A stretch of 24,019 nucleotides of DNA from an uncultured Lachnospiraceae bacterium. GTDB taxonomy: Bacteria > Bacillota > Clostridia > Lachnospirales > Lachnospiraceae. The translations under genes were made by a program, and so were the position numbers. Position 1 is the stretch's first letter; each line of letters starts with the position of its first letter. The notes beneath the pieces were generated by a model that saw nothing but the letters and a program-made list of their open reading frames with translations, searched no databases and had not been told where the DNA came from. The DNA lies in the NCBI GenBank assembly GCA_910584695.1, contig CAJUBR010000039.1:1-24019 (forward strand), written 5' to 3'. Positions 1-8,069 of this stretch are shown in pieces.

Positions 1-1692
1 CAGGATTTTTCGGAGGCATGGGTATGTACTTATGATACAAAGGATAAAGATAAATTAAAAGAATTTCAGGTGAACGGAAGGGCAGACGGCAATACCATTA
101 CGGAAATCGTAAATCTGCCGGTTTCCCTTTCGGTGGAAAAGGGAAAGACGGCAACCCTTACCCACAAATTACCGGAGATGCATACAGACACGATTTTTCT
201 AACAATTCAGACGAACCGGCAGGCTGTCCGGGTCTATGTAGGAAATGATATCCTATATAGCAACAATGAGGCAGATCATCGTGTTTTAGCATACCATGTA
301 ATACCGGTTTCTTCCCGGTATAAGAATATGGTGGCTTCGATTGAACTGGAAAATAAAGGGTCCGGACAGATGAAGGTCGGGGCAGTCCATGCGGGTGAAT
401 ATCATGAGGTTTTAGTGGACGCTTACCGTGAAAATGGTTTCTTTTTTATAGCAGGGTTTCTGCTGATTGGAATTAGTATCTGTTTATTTGTCGTATGGGT
501 ATTGATAAAAAATACATTTAAACAAAAAAAACTGTTGATTTATTCCATTTCGGAAGGATTGGTTCTTGGTATGCTGTTTACAACGAACAGCCGGCTGCTG
601 CAGGTTATAAGCGGGTGGAATTTTGGAATCTATCTGCTCCGTGCCTGTCTGGTAATTCTTTTGGCGGTACTGCATTTAATGGTGATACGGTGTTTTGTCA
701 ACAAGAAAAGAGTGCTGTTTTTGGTGGACATAGGAATTGTATTTTTTGGAATATTCTATGTTAGTGTAATGGTGTTGCAGGCATTTTCACTGATTTCTTT
801 TACAGGCATTGATCTTGCGGGAACGATCCTGCTTGGAATCAGTATTTTGCTGTATACAATTGTTCTGGCTGTGGCAGTCTATGTCTATAGACGAAAAGAA
901 TGCAAAATCGTTTTTTATGCAAATGGAAGTATAGTATTGTGTATGCTCATTCGGTTTATTACAAAGCTTTTAAAGATACAAAATATTATGTTTCATTTTT
1001 ATATCATATGTGGATTTTTAATCTATATGGCAGTAATCTGGATTTATGCCTTGAAAAAGGCATTTTATGTGGAACCGCTAGAGAAAGTATATGATGATGA
1101 GACCGTCAGGGCACAGATAATCGAACAGTTGAATCCGAATCTGCTGTTTGCCTCTTTTCATACACTGCAGAATCTGATAAAAAGCGGTTCCGCCAGGAGT
1201 ACAAAAATGATATACTATATTTCGGTTTATATGAGAGATAACCTGAAGGCAATGAGTCAGACGGGAGAGATGATCCCATTTGAAGAAGAGCTGGAACACA
1301 TGGTTGCATACCTGCAGCTTCAAAAAACCAGAAATCAGAATCTTGATTTTTCTGTTGAATGTAAGATAAAAGAGTTTAAGGTTCCAAGGCACAGTATTGA
1401 ACCCCTTGTGGAAAATGCGGTAAAACATGGAATTGCAGGTTGTAATAACAAAGGAAATGTTGTGATTCGGAGTTACCAGCGTGCAAACGGGTATGCAGTT
1501 CAGATTGTTGATGATGGAATTGGATTTGATAAAAAGTGCTTAAAAAGAGAAAGTCCTACCGCATTGCTGAATTTATTTACATTATTAGAAAAAAACTGTA
1601 AGGCGAAAACGGAACTGATATCAAAAGAAGGAAAGGGTACGGTAATTACGATCATTTTGCCTGCAGCGGAAAAAGAGCAGATGGAGGAGTGA
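1..1692 (+). CDS. Sensor histidine kinase-like membrane protein (7TMR-DISM / LytS-YesM type), 5' partial
   Basis: The frame is open from base 1, so the gene begins upstream of the window; the GTG at 70 is internal and has no Shine-Dalgarno site. The visible 563 residues start with the end of an extracellular sensory domain (about 1-145), followed by about seven hydrophobic segments (about 146-358), then a cytoplasmic kinase region. That region has the His_kinase (PF06580) layout: a QLNPNLLFASF segment, an N-box (EPLVENAVKHG), a G1 box (VDDGIGFD) and a G2 box (GKGTVITI). In LytS/YesM kinases the first segment normally reads NPHFLFN and the His is the phospho-acceptor. Here codon 380 of the fragment (AAT, bases 1138-1140) encodes Asn. 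The ATP-binding part looks intact. No response regulator is visible in the window. The next gene starts about 25 bases downstream and is probably co-transcribed. The family call is firm; kinase activity is doubtful. Confidence 0.85.
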   Translation, partial: QDFSEAWVCTYDTKDKDKLKEFQVNGRADGNTITEIVNLPVSLSVEKGKTATLTHKLPEMHTDTIFLTIQTNRQAVRVYVGNDILYSNNEADHRVLAYHVIPVSSRYKNMVASIELENKGSGQMKVGAVHAGEYHEVLVDAYRENGFFFIAGFLLIGISICLFVVWVLIKNTFKQKKLLIYSISEGLVLGMLFTTNSRLLQVISGWNFGIYLLRACLVILLAVLHLMVIRCFVNKKRVLFLVDIGIVFFGIFYVSVMVLQAFSLISFTGIDLAGTILLGISILLYTIVLAVAVYVYRRKECKIVFYANGSIVLCMLIRFITKLLKIQNIMFHFYIICGFLIYMAVIWIYALKKAFYVEPLEKVYDDETVRAQIIEQLNPNLLFASFHTLQNLIKSGSARSTKMIYYISVYMRDNLKAMSQTGEMIPFEEELEHMVAYLQLQKTRNQNLDFSVECKIKEFKVPRHSIEPLVENAVKHGIAGCNNKGNVVIRSYQRANGYAVQIVDDGIGFDKKCLKRESPTALLNLFTLLEKNCKAKTELISKEGKGTVITIILPAAEKEQMEE

Positions 1693-1717
1693 CTAACGTA
1701 TCAGGATGGAGGACAAT

Positions 1718-2566
1718 ATGGAAGATATAAATTCTGTAAACAGTGATAATAATAAAGATTGCAAAAAAGAGAATCCGATGCGTATGTCGGACCGGTTTCT
1801 TACCGCAATGTTTCTGCCAAAGGAATATGGAAAACTATTAGAATTAAAAATGGGGAAAGTGGTAAGTTACTTATTCCTATTGCTTCTTTTGGTGTCTGTA
1901 ATCCAATATGCTATTCCTGTACTGGGAGCCATAGCAGGAATGGGAGGAATTAAAAATATTATCATGAATGAAGTTCCGGAATTTTCATTCAAAGAAGGCA
2001 TATTTTCTTATGATGGAAAAGTGGAGAAACTGGATGAGAGTGCAGGAGTATATTTTCTTGTAGATACCAGTGTAGATAGATTTACAAAGGAGGATGTTCC
2101 GGAGGATATAGTAGAGGCAATACTGGTCAGCAGTACCAATATTCTCGTTTGTAACAATATAGCCGGAATGGGAAATGTTATTCAGGAGGATACGTTTGAC
2201 TATTATAAAGATTTTGTGGTAACAAACCAGACAATGGCAGATTTAAGCAGTGTCATTTATATTGTGATATTTTTTGTATTTATTTTATTGTATATATTGA
2301 CATTTATAAAATATTTGTTTTCGGGTTTGTTTTATGCGTTTGTCATGTATCTGCTTACAAGAACCATGCTGCTGGAAATGGAATTTGGGAAAATATATAA
2401 GATAGCTTTATTTGCACAATCAATCGGTGCCGTTGTAATTGCAGTTACGTATTGTATTAATACTGCGATCTTTATTCTGGCAGGAAGTGCGTTTAATATG
2501 CTGATCACAGTTATTCTTATGAACAAAGCACTGCTCCAGATGAAAATAGAGCAGGATACGATATAA
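1718..2566 (+). CDS. DUF1189-like integral membrane protein
   Basis: About 282 residues. A short charged cytoplasmic N-terminus leads to one TM segment (about residues 45-75), an extracytoplasmic domain of about 110 residues containing the string VYFLVDTSVDRF, and then a cluster of about four TM segments in the C-terminal half. This layout, with a 'Dt' motif in the outer domain, resembles DUF1189 proteins, whose function is unknown. I choose the ATG at 1718 because GGAGG at 1708-1712 lies 5 bases before it. An in-frame ATG at 1706 overlaps that Shine-Dalgarno site and is less likely. The gene follows the sensor kinase-like gene closely and probably shares its transcript. The family assignment is by layout and is moderate. 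Confidence 0.6.
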   Translation: MEDINSVNSDNNKDCKKENPMRMSDRFLTAMFLPKEYGKLLELKMGKVVSYLFLLLLLVSVIQYAIPVLGAIAGMGGIKNIIMNEVPEFSFKEGIFSYDGKVEKLDESAGVYFLVDTSVDRFTKEDVPEDIVEAILVSSTNILVCNNIAGMGNVIQEDTFDYYKDFVVTNQTMADLSSVIYIVIFFVFILLYILTFIKYLFSGLFYAFVMYLLTRTMLLEMEFGKIYKIALFAQSIGAVVIAVTYCINTAIFILAGSAFNMLITVILMNKALLQMKIEQDTI

Positions 2567-2587
2567 GGAAAGAAAAAAGTATTAGAA

Positions 2588-2625
2588 TGCCGGACTTACA
2601 AAGAAGAAAGAAGTCCGGCAGTTTC
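2588..2625. terminator. Bidirectional intrinsic terminator between convergent genes
   Basis: A perfect 10-bp stem (TGCCGGACTT at 2588-2597 with AAGTCCGGCA at 2611-2620) and a 13-base loop are followed on the plus strand by GTTTCTTTTT. On the minus strand a T-rich run (ACTTTTTTC) follows a few bases after the stem. The hairpin overlaps the last codons and the stop of the minus-strand CYTH gene, so that gene ends inside its own terminator. Confidence 0.8.
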
Positions 2626-3081
2626 TTTTTCGTTCATGCTGCTTAAGGTGGAATTTTGGAATGTGCTGTCGTTTGTAACTTCTTTTGCAAACCAAATCGG
2701 CGGCATATAAGCCAATGCGGTCTCTTCATCCGGAAACTCAATTTCTGCAAGGAAAAGTCCTGTAAATATTCCGGAAAAAATATCAAGTTCAATGGTGAGA
2801 TTTCCTTTTTCCGGTATTCGATATCTGGTTTTGGTAATGATATTTCCTTCTGTTTTAGAAAGCAGCTTCGTATAGGAATCCTTTGTCAAAGGAAATTCCG
2901 ACTCCTCCCGTTTCATCAGTCCGACTCCTTTATAGGTCAGAATATAAGAATGATTTTTTTTTCGGATCCGTAAGACAGGATTGGTGATAAGATAGGCCTG
3001 TTCCAGTTCATCATGCGGATATGTTTTTAGATCTTTCGGGATGCTTTCTTTTTTTACTAAAAATTTTCGTTCAATTTCCAT
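2596..3081 (-). CDS. CYTH-domain protein (triphosphate tunnel metalloenzyme family)
   Basis: 161 residues. The protein opens with MEIERKFLV, which holds the ExExK signature of the CYTH superfamily. Further charged beta-strand motifs typical of the triphosphate tunnel fold follow, such as LRIRKK, ILTYKG and IELDIFSG, then the acidic AEIEFPDEE. Family members bind or hydrolyse triphosphates (inorganic triphosphate, ThTP) or make cAMP; the substrate here cannot be told from sequence. The length matches single-domain bacterial CYTH proteins. The start at 3081 is preferred: GGAGG lies 5 bases upstream, and the in-frame ATG at 3093 overlaps that Shine-Dalgarno site. The gene is divergent from the GGDEF gene and convergent with the DUF1189-like gene. 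Confidence 0.88.
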   Translation of the reverse strand: MEIERKFLVKKESIPKDLKTYPHDELEQAYLITNPVLRIRKKNHSYILTYKGVGLMKREESEFPLTKDSYTKLLSKTEGNIITKTRYRIPEKGNLTIELDIFSGIFTGLFLAEIEFPDEETALAYMPPIWFAKEVTNDSTFQNSTLSSMNEKETAGLLSSL

Positions 3082-3130
3082 TTCGTCCTCCATTTCTGTA
3101 TCCGAAAGCGGAACAGTTATACATTTAGCG

Positions 3131-3177
3131 TATCATATTTTGTGATAATTGACAAATATTTTATTATAATTTAGAAT
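3131..3177 (+). promoter_or_regulatory. Promoter of the GGDEF gene with adjacent inverted repeat
   Basis: TTGACA (3149-3154), a 17-base spacer and TAGAAT (3172-3177) form a near-consensus sigma-A promoter about 35 bases before the GGDEF start. Immediately upstream, TATCA (3131-3135) and TGATA (3143-3147) form a 5-7-5 inverted repeat that could be an operator. That role is a guess. Confidence 0.65.
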
Positions 3178-3211
3178 ATTGTTATAAATTAATGAAAGGG
3201 AAAGGAACTGA

Positions 3212-4966
3212 GTGGAGGGGATGGAAAAGTTGAATAGGAAATATCATGTTATGTACAGCATTATGATATTGTTTTTTGTTTTTGCGGTGATATGGATGTT
3301 CATTCATTATAACGGTCCTTCCTTTAGTGGGTCATTTTTTTGTATGCCTTTAGATTTTGACAAGGGATGGAAAACAGAAGCCGGTGATGAAGTGGAAGTC
3401 AGAAATCTTAGTAAGCTTTCAGAAGTTGAACCATATAAACAGTTTAGCTTATATAATGTATTACCCGAAGATTTGGAAGAGGGTGTATCTTTATATTACC
3501 GCAGCAAAAATATATATTATGAGGTTTACATAGACGGTGAATTAATATATGAACCTTATATACCTCAAAATGCATTTTATACAAAGTCCTTTGGGACCCG
3601 ATGGAATTGCATTCCGGTTGCGTTAGATGATGCGGGTAAAACGATAGAGATACGGGTTACAACAGTGTATAATGATGCAAGAGCAGGCATGGATTATTTG
3701 TATATTGGATCGTCTGCAGGGATTATTCTTAAAATTATTGGAGGGAAAGTTATTGCATTTGTTACCTGTATATTATTATTATTTGTAGGGATTCTTTTGA
3801 TTATTGCAGATATTCCGATTAACATACAGAATCAGAAAAATCATGAACTTATGTATCTGGGATTATTTGCAGTCAGTATTGCCATCTGGTGTTTGGCGGA
3901 AACCAATTTGTTTCAGTTTTTAACCGGAGACAGCCGGATGATGCAGGTAATTTCCTGCTATTCCCTTATGCTGATTCCGATTCCCATGGTATTATACCTG
4001 AATGCTGCTTTTGGATTTCGAAACCGGTTTGTGGTATCCGTGTTCAGCACTTTGTCTTTTCTGGAGTTTGCCATATGCATGGTATTGCACTTTTCAAATA
4101 TTGCGGATGTGCATGAAACGTTGCGGTTTACGCATATTATGCTGGCACTGTCGGCGGGAATCATGTTTTATATGATTATTCGTAATTCTTTTGCAAAAGG
4201 CAGTAATCAGGTGAAAAATGTTTACAGGGTGCTGAGGGGAATTGGTCTGTCTGGAATTTCTGTAGCGACAGTGATAGATATAATAAGATTTTATCAGGGA
4301 AACGGCAATGATACCGCCATGTTTGTGCGGATCGGTCTTTTGATTTTTATTATATGTTATGGGAGTTCCAGTCTGGAGAAAACGATAAATGCGGTAAAAC
4401 TCGGGGTTCAGGCAGAGTTTGTAAGCCAACTGGCATATCGCGATGGACTGACCGGCATCGGTAACCGGACTGCATTTCAAGAGCATCTTGCAGATTTGGA
4501 GATGATAAAAGACACGATTCCTGCAGTTGCCATTATCATGTTTGATGTAAATGATCTGAAATTTGTGAATGATAATATGGGACATCATCTTGGTGACCGC
4601 CTTCTGGTTGAAAGTGCGGATTTGATCAGAAGGTCGTTTGAGAGCCAGAAGGGGGAATGTTTTCGTATTGGAGGTGACGAATTTGCTGTTTTGCTCAGCG
4701 GGGAAAATGTAAAAACACGCTGTGAACAGAGTATTTGCAAGTTTCAGGAACAGATGGAGGAATATAATAAGGAACCGGATAAATTATTTCGAATCAGTAT
4801 TGCACGTGGTTATGCTTTTTACAATAAAGAAAATGCAGGAAAGAAATTAATGGATATCTATCATCAGGCTGATATGTTTATGTATGAAAATAAAAAGAGG
4901 ATAAAGGCGGCTCAGAAGAAGCCGGAGGAATTTTACAGTGAAATACTGGCACAGGCAGAACAATAA
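3212..4966 (+). CDS. Membrane-anchored diguanylate cyclase (7TM sensor + GGDEF)
   Basis: 584 residues. The order is an N-terminal TM anchor (about 11-34), an extracellular ligand-type domain (about 35-175), a block of about seven TM segments (about 176-400), then a cytoplasmic GGDEF domain (about 425-575). The cyclase signature is intact: RDGLTGIGNR near its start, FDVNDLKFVND, and RIGGDEF with GGDEF at 487-491. The domain should make cyclic di-GMP. The RxxD inhibitory I-site normally found just upstream of GGDEF is absent (that stretch reads ESQKGECF), so product inhibition at that site is unlikely. The architecture (outer domain, 7TM block, output domain) parallels the sensor kinase at the left edge. 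I use the GTG at 3212, which has AAAGG six bases upstream; the ATG at 3221 is too close to the GGAGGGG run. It may head an operon with the DJ-1 and helicase genes. Confidence 0.92.
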   Translation: MEGMEKLNRKYHVMYSIMILFFVFAVIWMFIHYNGPSFSGSFFCMPLDFDKGWKTEAGDEVEVRNLSKLSEVEPYKQFSLYNVLPEDLEEGVSLYYRSKNIYYEVYIDGELIYEPYIPQNAFYTKSFGTRWNCIPVALDDAGKTIEIRVTTVYNDARAGMDYLYIGSSAGIILKIIGGKVIAFVTCILLLFVGILLIIADIPINIQNQKNHELMYLGLFAVSIAIWCLAETNLFQFLTGDSRMMQVISCYSLMLIPIPMVLYLNAAFGFRNRFVVSVFSTLSFLEFAICMVLHFSNIADVHETLRFTHIMLALSAGIMFYMIIRNSFAKGSNQVKNVYRVLRGIGLSGISVATVIDIIRFYQGNGNDTAMFVRIGLLIFIICYGSSSLEKTINAVKLGVQAEFVSQLAYRDGLTGIGNRTAFQEHLADLEMIKDTIPAVAIIMFDVNDLKFVNDNMGHHLGDRLLVESADLIRRSFESQKGECFRIGGDEFAVLLSGENVKTRCEQSICKFQEQMEEYNKEPDKLFRISIARGYAFYNKENAGKKLMDIYHQADMFMYENKKRIKAAQKKPEEFYSEILAQAEQ

Positions 4967-5028
4967 GTTTCATGGAAGCTGAAAAAGCAACAAATCATAG
5001 AAAAAGAGAATCAGGAGGAAAAGAAAAC

Positions 5029-5577
5029 ATGAAGAAGGTATATTTATTTTTGGCAACAGGATTTGAAGAGGTTGAGGCATTAACGGTTGTAGATATCTTA
5101 AGAAGAGGAAATGTGGATTGTAAAACAGTTTCTATTACAGGTGACTATGATGTAACCAGTTCTCATGCTGTAACAATCAGGGCTGATTTGGTATTTGATG
5201 AACAGGATTTATCAGATGCGGATATGCTGATTATGCCGGGAGGAGTTCCGGGGACACCGAATCTTAAGGCACATAAGGGATTGGAGAAATTGATCTTGCA
5301 ATGCAACGAGAAGCGAAAATATCTGGCTGCAGTATGTGCTGCTCCTGGCATTTACGGTGAAATGGGATTGTTAGAGGGTAAAAATGCGACCTGTTATCCC
5401 GGAATGGAAGAGGCACTGCAGGGGGCTAATTATCTGACGAATCGGGTTGTGTGTGACGGGCAGTTTATTACCAGCCGTGGAATGGGAACCTGTATTGATT
5501 TTGGTCTTACTCTTCTCGAAAAATTAACGGATAAGGATACTGCGGACGAGGTCGCACACAAGATAGTATACCGTTAG
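5029..5577 (+). CDS. DJ-1/PfpI family protein
   Basis: 182 residues, close to DJ-1/YajL length (about 190). The nucleophile elbow reads LAAVCAAPG with Cys103, matching Cys106 of DJ-1. The conserved acidic partner lies in GFEEVEA (Glu16, matching Glu18). The strings MPGGVPG and TSRGMGTCIDF are also typical of the bacterial YajL/ThiJ branch. Proposed roles in the family include protein or nucleotide deglycase activity, chaperone and oxidative-stress functions; which applies here cannot be told. The start at 5029 is chosen because AGGAGG at 5013-5018 lies 10 bases before it and because MKKVYLFLATG aligns with family N-termini; an in-frame ATG at 4972 would add an unconserved polar tail. It follows the GGDEF gene by about 60 bases with no terminator visible. 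Confidence 0.93.
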   Translation: MKKVYLFLATGFEEVEALTVVDILRRGNVDCKTVSITGDYDVTSSHAVTIRADLVFDEQDLSDADMLIMPGGVPGTPNLKAHKGLEKLILQCNEKRKYLAAVCAAPGIYGEMGLLEGKNATCYPGMEEALQGANYLTNRVVCDGQFITSRGMGTCIDFGLTLLEKLTDKDTADEVAHKIVYR

Positions 5578-5616
5578 AAATCCCATATATTGGTAAATAG
5601 GGAAAGGACAGAGCAT

Positions 5617-7986
5617 ATGTATCAGCTTAAGATATCGGTACGCAGTTTGGTGGAGTTCATTTTCCGAAGTGGAGATATTGCCAGCACAGGCGGCTCCTTT
5701 TCAAAGGAGGCTATGTTAGAAGGCAGCAGAATCCATCGGAAGATTCAGGGGAAAATGGGATTAAACTATGAGGCAGAGGTTCCCTTAAAAATAGATATCA
5801 TAAAACCGGATTTTGTGCTTACGATTGACGGAAGGGCAGACGGAATTCTCACGGAGGAAACAGGTGTAACGATAGATGAGATAAAAGGTGTCTATAAGAA
5901 CCTTGAGCATATGGAAGAGCCTGTCTTTTTGCACCAGGCACAGGCAATGTGTTATGCGTATATCTATGCGTTGGAGCATGAGTTAAGTGTAATTACAGTG
6001 CAGATGACCTATTGCAATTTAGATAGTGAGGAGATAAAGCGGTTTCATCAGACATTTCATTTTGAATATCTACAGGAATGGTTCCATGACCTGACAGAAG
6101 AATATTGCAAATGGGCACAGTTTGAGGTGGATAACAGGACTTTGCGGAATGCTTCTGCTGCTGGATTAGAGTTTCCCTATTCTTACCGTGCCGGACAAAG
6201 AGATATGGCGGGAACGGTCTATCTTTCCATTAAAAGGAGGAAGAATCTTTTTGTTCAGGCACCAACGGGAATCGGAAAGACCATGGCTGCCATTTTTCCG
6301 GCGGTGAAAGCAATGGGAGACGGTTATGGAGAAAAGTTATTCTATTTAACTGCAAAGACAATTGCACGGGGGGTTGCCGTAGACGGATTTGAAATTTTAA
6401 GAAAAAACGGGCTGTATTTCCGCAGTGTCCTCATTACGGCAAAAGAAAAAATCTGTCCCCTTGAAGAGATGAACTGTGAACCGGAGCAGTGTCCCTATGC
6501 AAAAGGGCATTATGATCGGATTAATAAGGCGGTGTATGACTGCATTACTCATGAATTTAATATTACAAGAGATGTTATTTTGGAATATGCACAAAAGCAT
6601 ATGGTATGTCCCTTTGAAATGGGATTAGATATCAGTTTGTTTGCAGACGGAATCATATGTGACTATAATTATGTATTTGATCCAAGGGTAAAACTGAGAA
6701 GATATTTTGGGGAAGGGGCAAATGGTGAGTTTTTATTTTTGGTAGATGAGGCACATAATCTGGTAGAGCGTGCTTCCTCCATGTACAGTGCTGCTATTTA
6801 TAAAGAAGATTTTTTGGCAATGCGGAAGCTTCTTCTACCTTATCATGCAAAGATTGGGAAGTTATTAAGCAGCTGTAATCGTGAACTGCTGGTATTTAAA
6901 AAGGCATGTGAAAATGAGAAGGGCTATACAATGGTTCATGATATGGATACCCTCTATATAAAACTTTTGCGTCTGCATGCCCTGATGGAATCTTTTTTGG
7001 AAGAAAGCAGGGAAATAGCAGCGTTAAAGCCTCACAAAGATAAGATTCTGGATTTTTATTTTCAGATTAACCAGTTTTTAAATATCTATGAGCTGCTAGA
7101 TGACAGCTATGAAATATATGGGGAACAGGTAAGTGATACATCCTTTATGCTAAAGCTTTACTGTATCCATCCGGCAAAGAATTTAACCGACTGCATAGAA
7201 AAAGGAAATGCGACAGTGTTCTTTTCTGCTACGATGCTTCCGATTATGTATTACAAAGAACTTTTGCATAATTCGGAAGATGATTATGCAATCTATATTC
7301 CTTCACCGTTTCCAAAGAAAAACAGAGGGTTATTTGCCGGGGTGGATGTCAGCAGCAGATATCGGTTAAGGGGCCCCGAACAGTATGGGAAAATGGCAAA
7401 ATATCTGCATTGGATGGTCAATGCCAGGAAAGGGAATTATATGGCATTTTTCCCGTCTTATAAGATGTTAAATGATGTCTACGACAGGGCTATGGAATTG
7501 GGACTGCTTTCAGGCATGGAGATCATAAAACAGACACCATATCTTTTGGAACAGGAACGGGAAGCATTTTTAGAGCGATTCCGGAATTCAGAAACACCGG
7601 TGTTTGGATTTTGTATTTTAGGGGGCATTTTTTCGGAAGGAATTGATCTGGCAGGAGAAAATCTGATCGGGGCTGCGATTATCGGGACCGGACTTCCTAT
7701 GGTATGTAACGAACGGGAAATTCAGCTTCAGTATTTTGCAGATAAGGAGGATAAGGGTTTTGAGTATGCGTACCTGTATCCGGGGATGAATAAAGTTTTG
7801 CAGGCTGCAGGGAGAGTAATCCGTACGATGGAGGATAGAGGAGTCATTCTTTTGCTGGACGAGCGCTTTGTGACCAGACAGGTAGTAGATACGTTTCCTG
7901 TTGAATGGGAGGATTATCAGATTGTAACACTGGATACTGTGGGAGATAGAATGTCAGAGTTTTGGAGAAACTTTAGAAAAAATTAA
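5617..7986 (+). CDS. DinG/XPD-type Fe-S ATP-dependent DNA helicase with N-terminal PD-(D/E)XK-like domain
   Basis: 789 residues. The N-terminal part (about 1-170) resembles a Cas4/RecB-type nuclease: TIDGRADG (69-76), then DEIKG with E88-x-K90, then HQAQAMCYAY. The helicase core has Walker A (APTGIGKT, Lys221), a Cys-rich Fe-S segment (CPLEEMNCEPEQCPYAKG plus a later VCPFE), a DEAH box (377-380), FFSATMLP, EGIDLAGENLIG and QAAGRVIR (motif VI). This is the XPD/DinG superfamily 2 layout; members unwind DNA 5' to 3'. A role in replication or repair of damaged or structured DNA is inferred. The start at 5617 has AAAGGA eight bases upstream; the TTG at 5590 in the same frame is less likely. It follows the DJ-1 gene by about 40 bases. 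Confidence 0.9.
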   Translation: MYQLKISVRSLVEFIFRSGDIASTGGSFSKEAMLEGSRIHRKIQGKMGLNYEAEVPLKIDIIKPDFVLTIDGRADGILTEETGVTIDEIKGVYKNLEHMEEPVFLHQAQAMCYAYIYALEHELSVITVQMTYCNLDSEEIKRFHQTFHFEYLQEWFHDLTEEYCKWAQFEVDNRTLRNASAAGLEFPYSYRAGQRDMAGTVYLSIKRRKNLFVQAPTGIGKTMAAIFPAVKAMGDGYGEKLFYLTAKTIARGVAVDGFEILRKNGLYFRSVLITAKEKICPLEEMNCEPEQCPYAKGHYDRINKAVYDCITHEFNITRDVILEYAQKHMVCPFEMGLDISLFADGIICDYNYVFDPRVKLRRYFGEGANGEFLFLVDEAHNLVERASSMYSAAIYKEDFLAMRKLLLPYHAKIGKLLSSCNRELLVFKKACENEKGYTMVHDMDTLYIKLLRLHALMESFLEESREIAALKPHKDKILDFYFQINQFLNIYELLDDSYEIYGEQVSDTSFMLKLYCIHPAKNLTDCIEKGNATVFFSATMLPIMYYKELLHNSEDDYAIYIPSPFPKKNRGLFAGVDVSSRYRLRGPEQYGKMAKYLHWMVNARKGNYMAFFPSYKMLNDVYDRAMELGLLSGMEIIKQTPYLLEQEREAFLERFRNSETPVFGFCILGGIFSEGIDLAGENLIGAAIIGTGLPMVCNEREIQLQYFADKEDKGFEYAYLYPGMNKVLQAAGRVIRTMEDRGVILLLDERFVTRQVVDTFPVEWEDYQIVTLDTVGDRMSEFWRNFRKN

Positions 7987-7997
7987 GGAATGGAAAT

Positions 7998-8026
7998 TTG
8001 CACCAGAAATAGAAAAGGAGTATAAT
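7998..8026 (+). promoter_or_regulatory. Sigma-A promoter for the HAD-murF operon
   Basis: TTGCAC (7998-8003), exactly 17 bases, then TATAAT (8021-8026). Transcription would start near 8033, about 37 bases before the HAD start codon. No terminator is visible between the helicase stop and this promoter. Confidence 0.7.
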
Positions 8027-8069
8027 AGTTTATCAAAAGCAGTTGAATACAACTGGCAGAGGAGAACAG

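Noticed and set aside
70..72. GTG as the start of the sensor kinase-like gene
   Set aside because: The frame has no stop back to base 1, there is no ribosome-binding site, and the residues before it look like the same extracellular domain. The gene is cut by the window edge.
3163..3170. TATAAT at 3165 as the -10 of the GGDEF promoter
   Set aside because: It is only 10 bases from the TTGACA at 3149; the TAGAAT at 3172 has the correct 17-base spacing.
4094..4588. Open frame of 164 residues on the minus strand inside the GGDEF gene
   Set aside because: It is antisense to a well-conserved coding region, has no motif or ribosome-binding site, and has the His/Ile/Asn-rich composition of a shadow frame.
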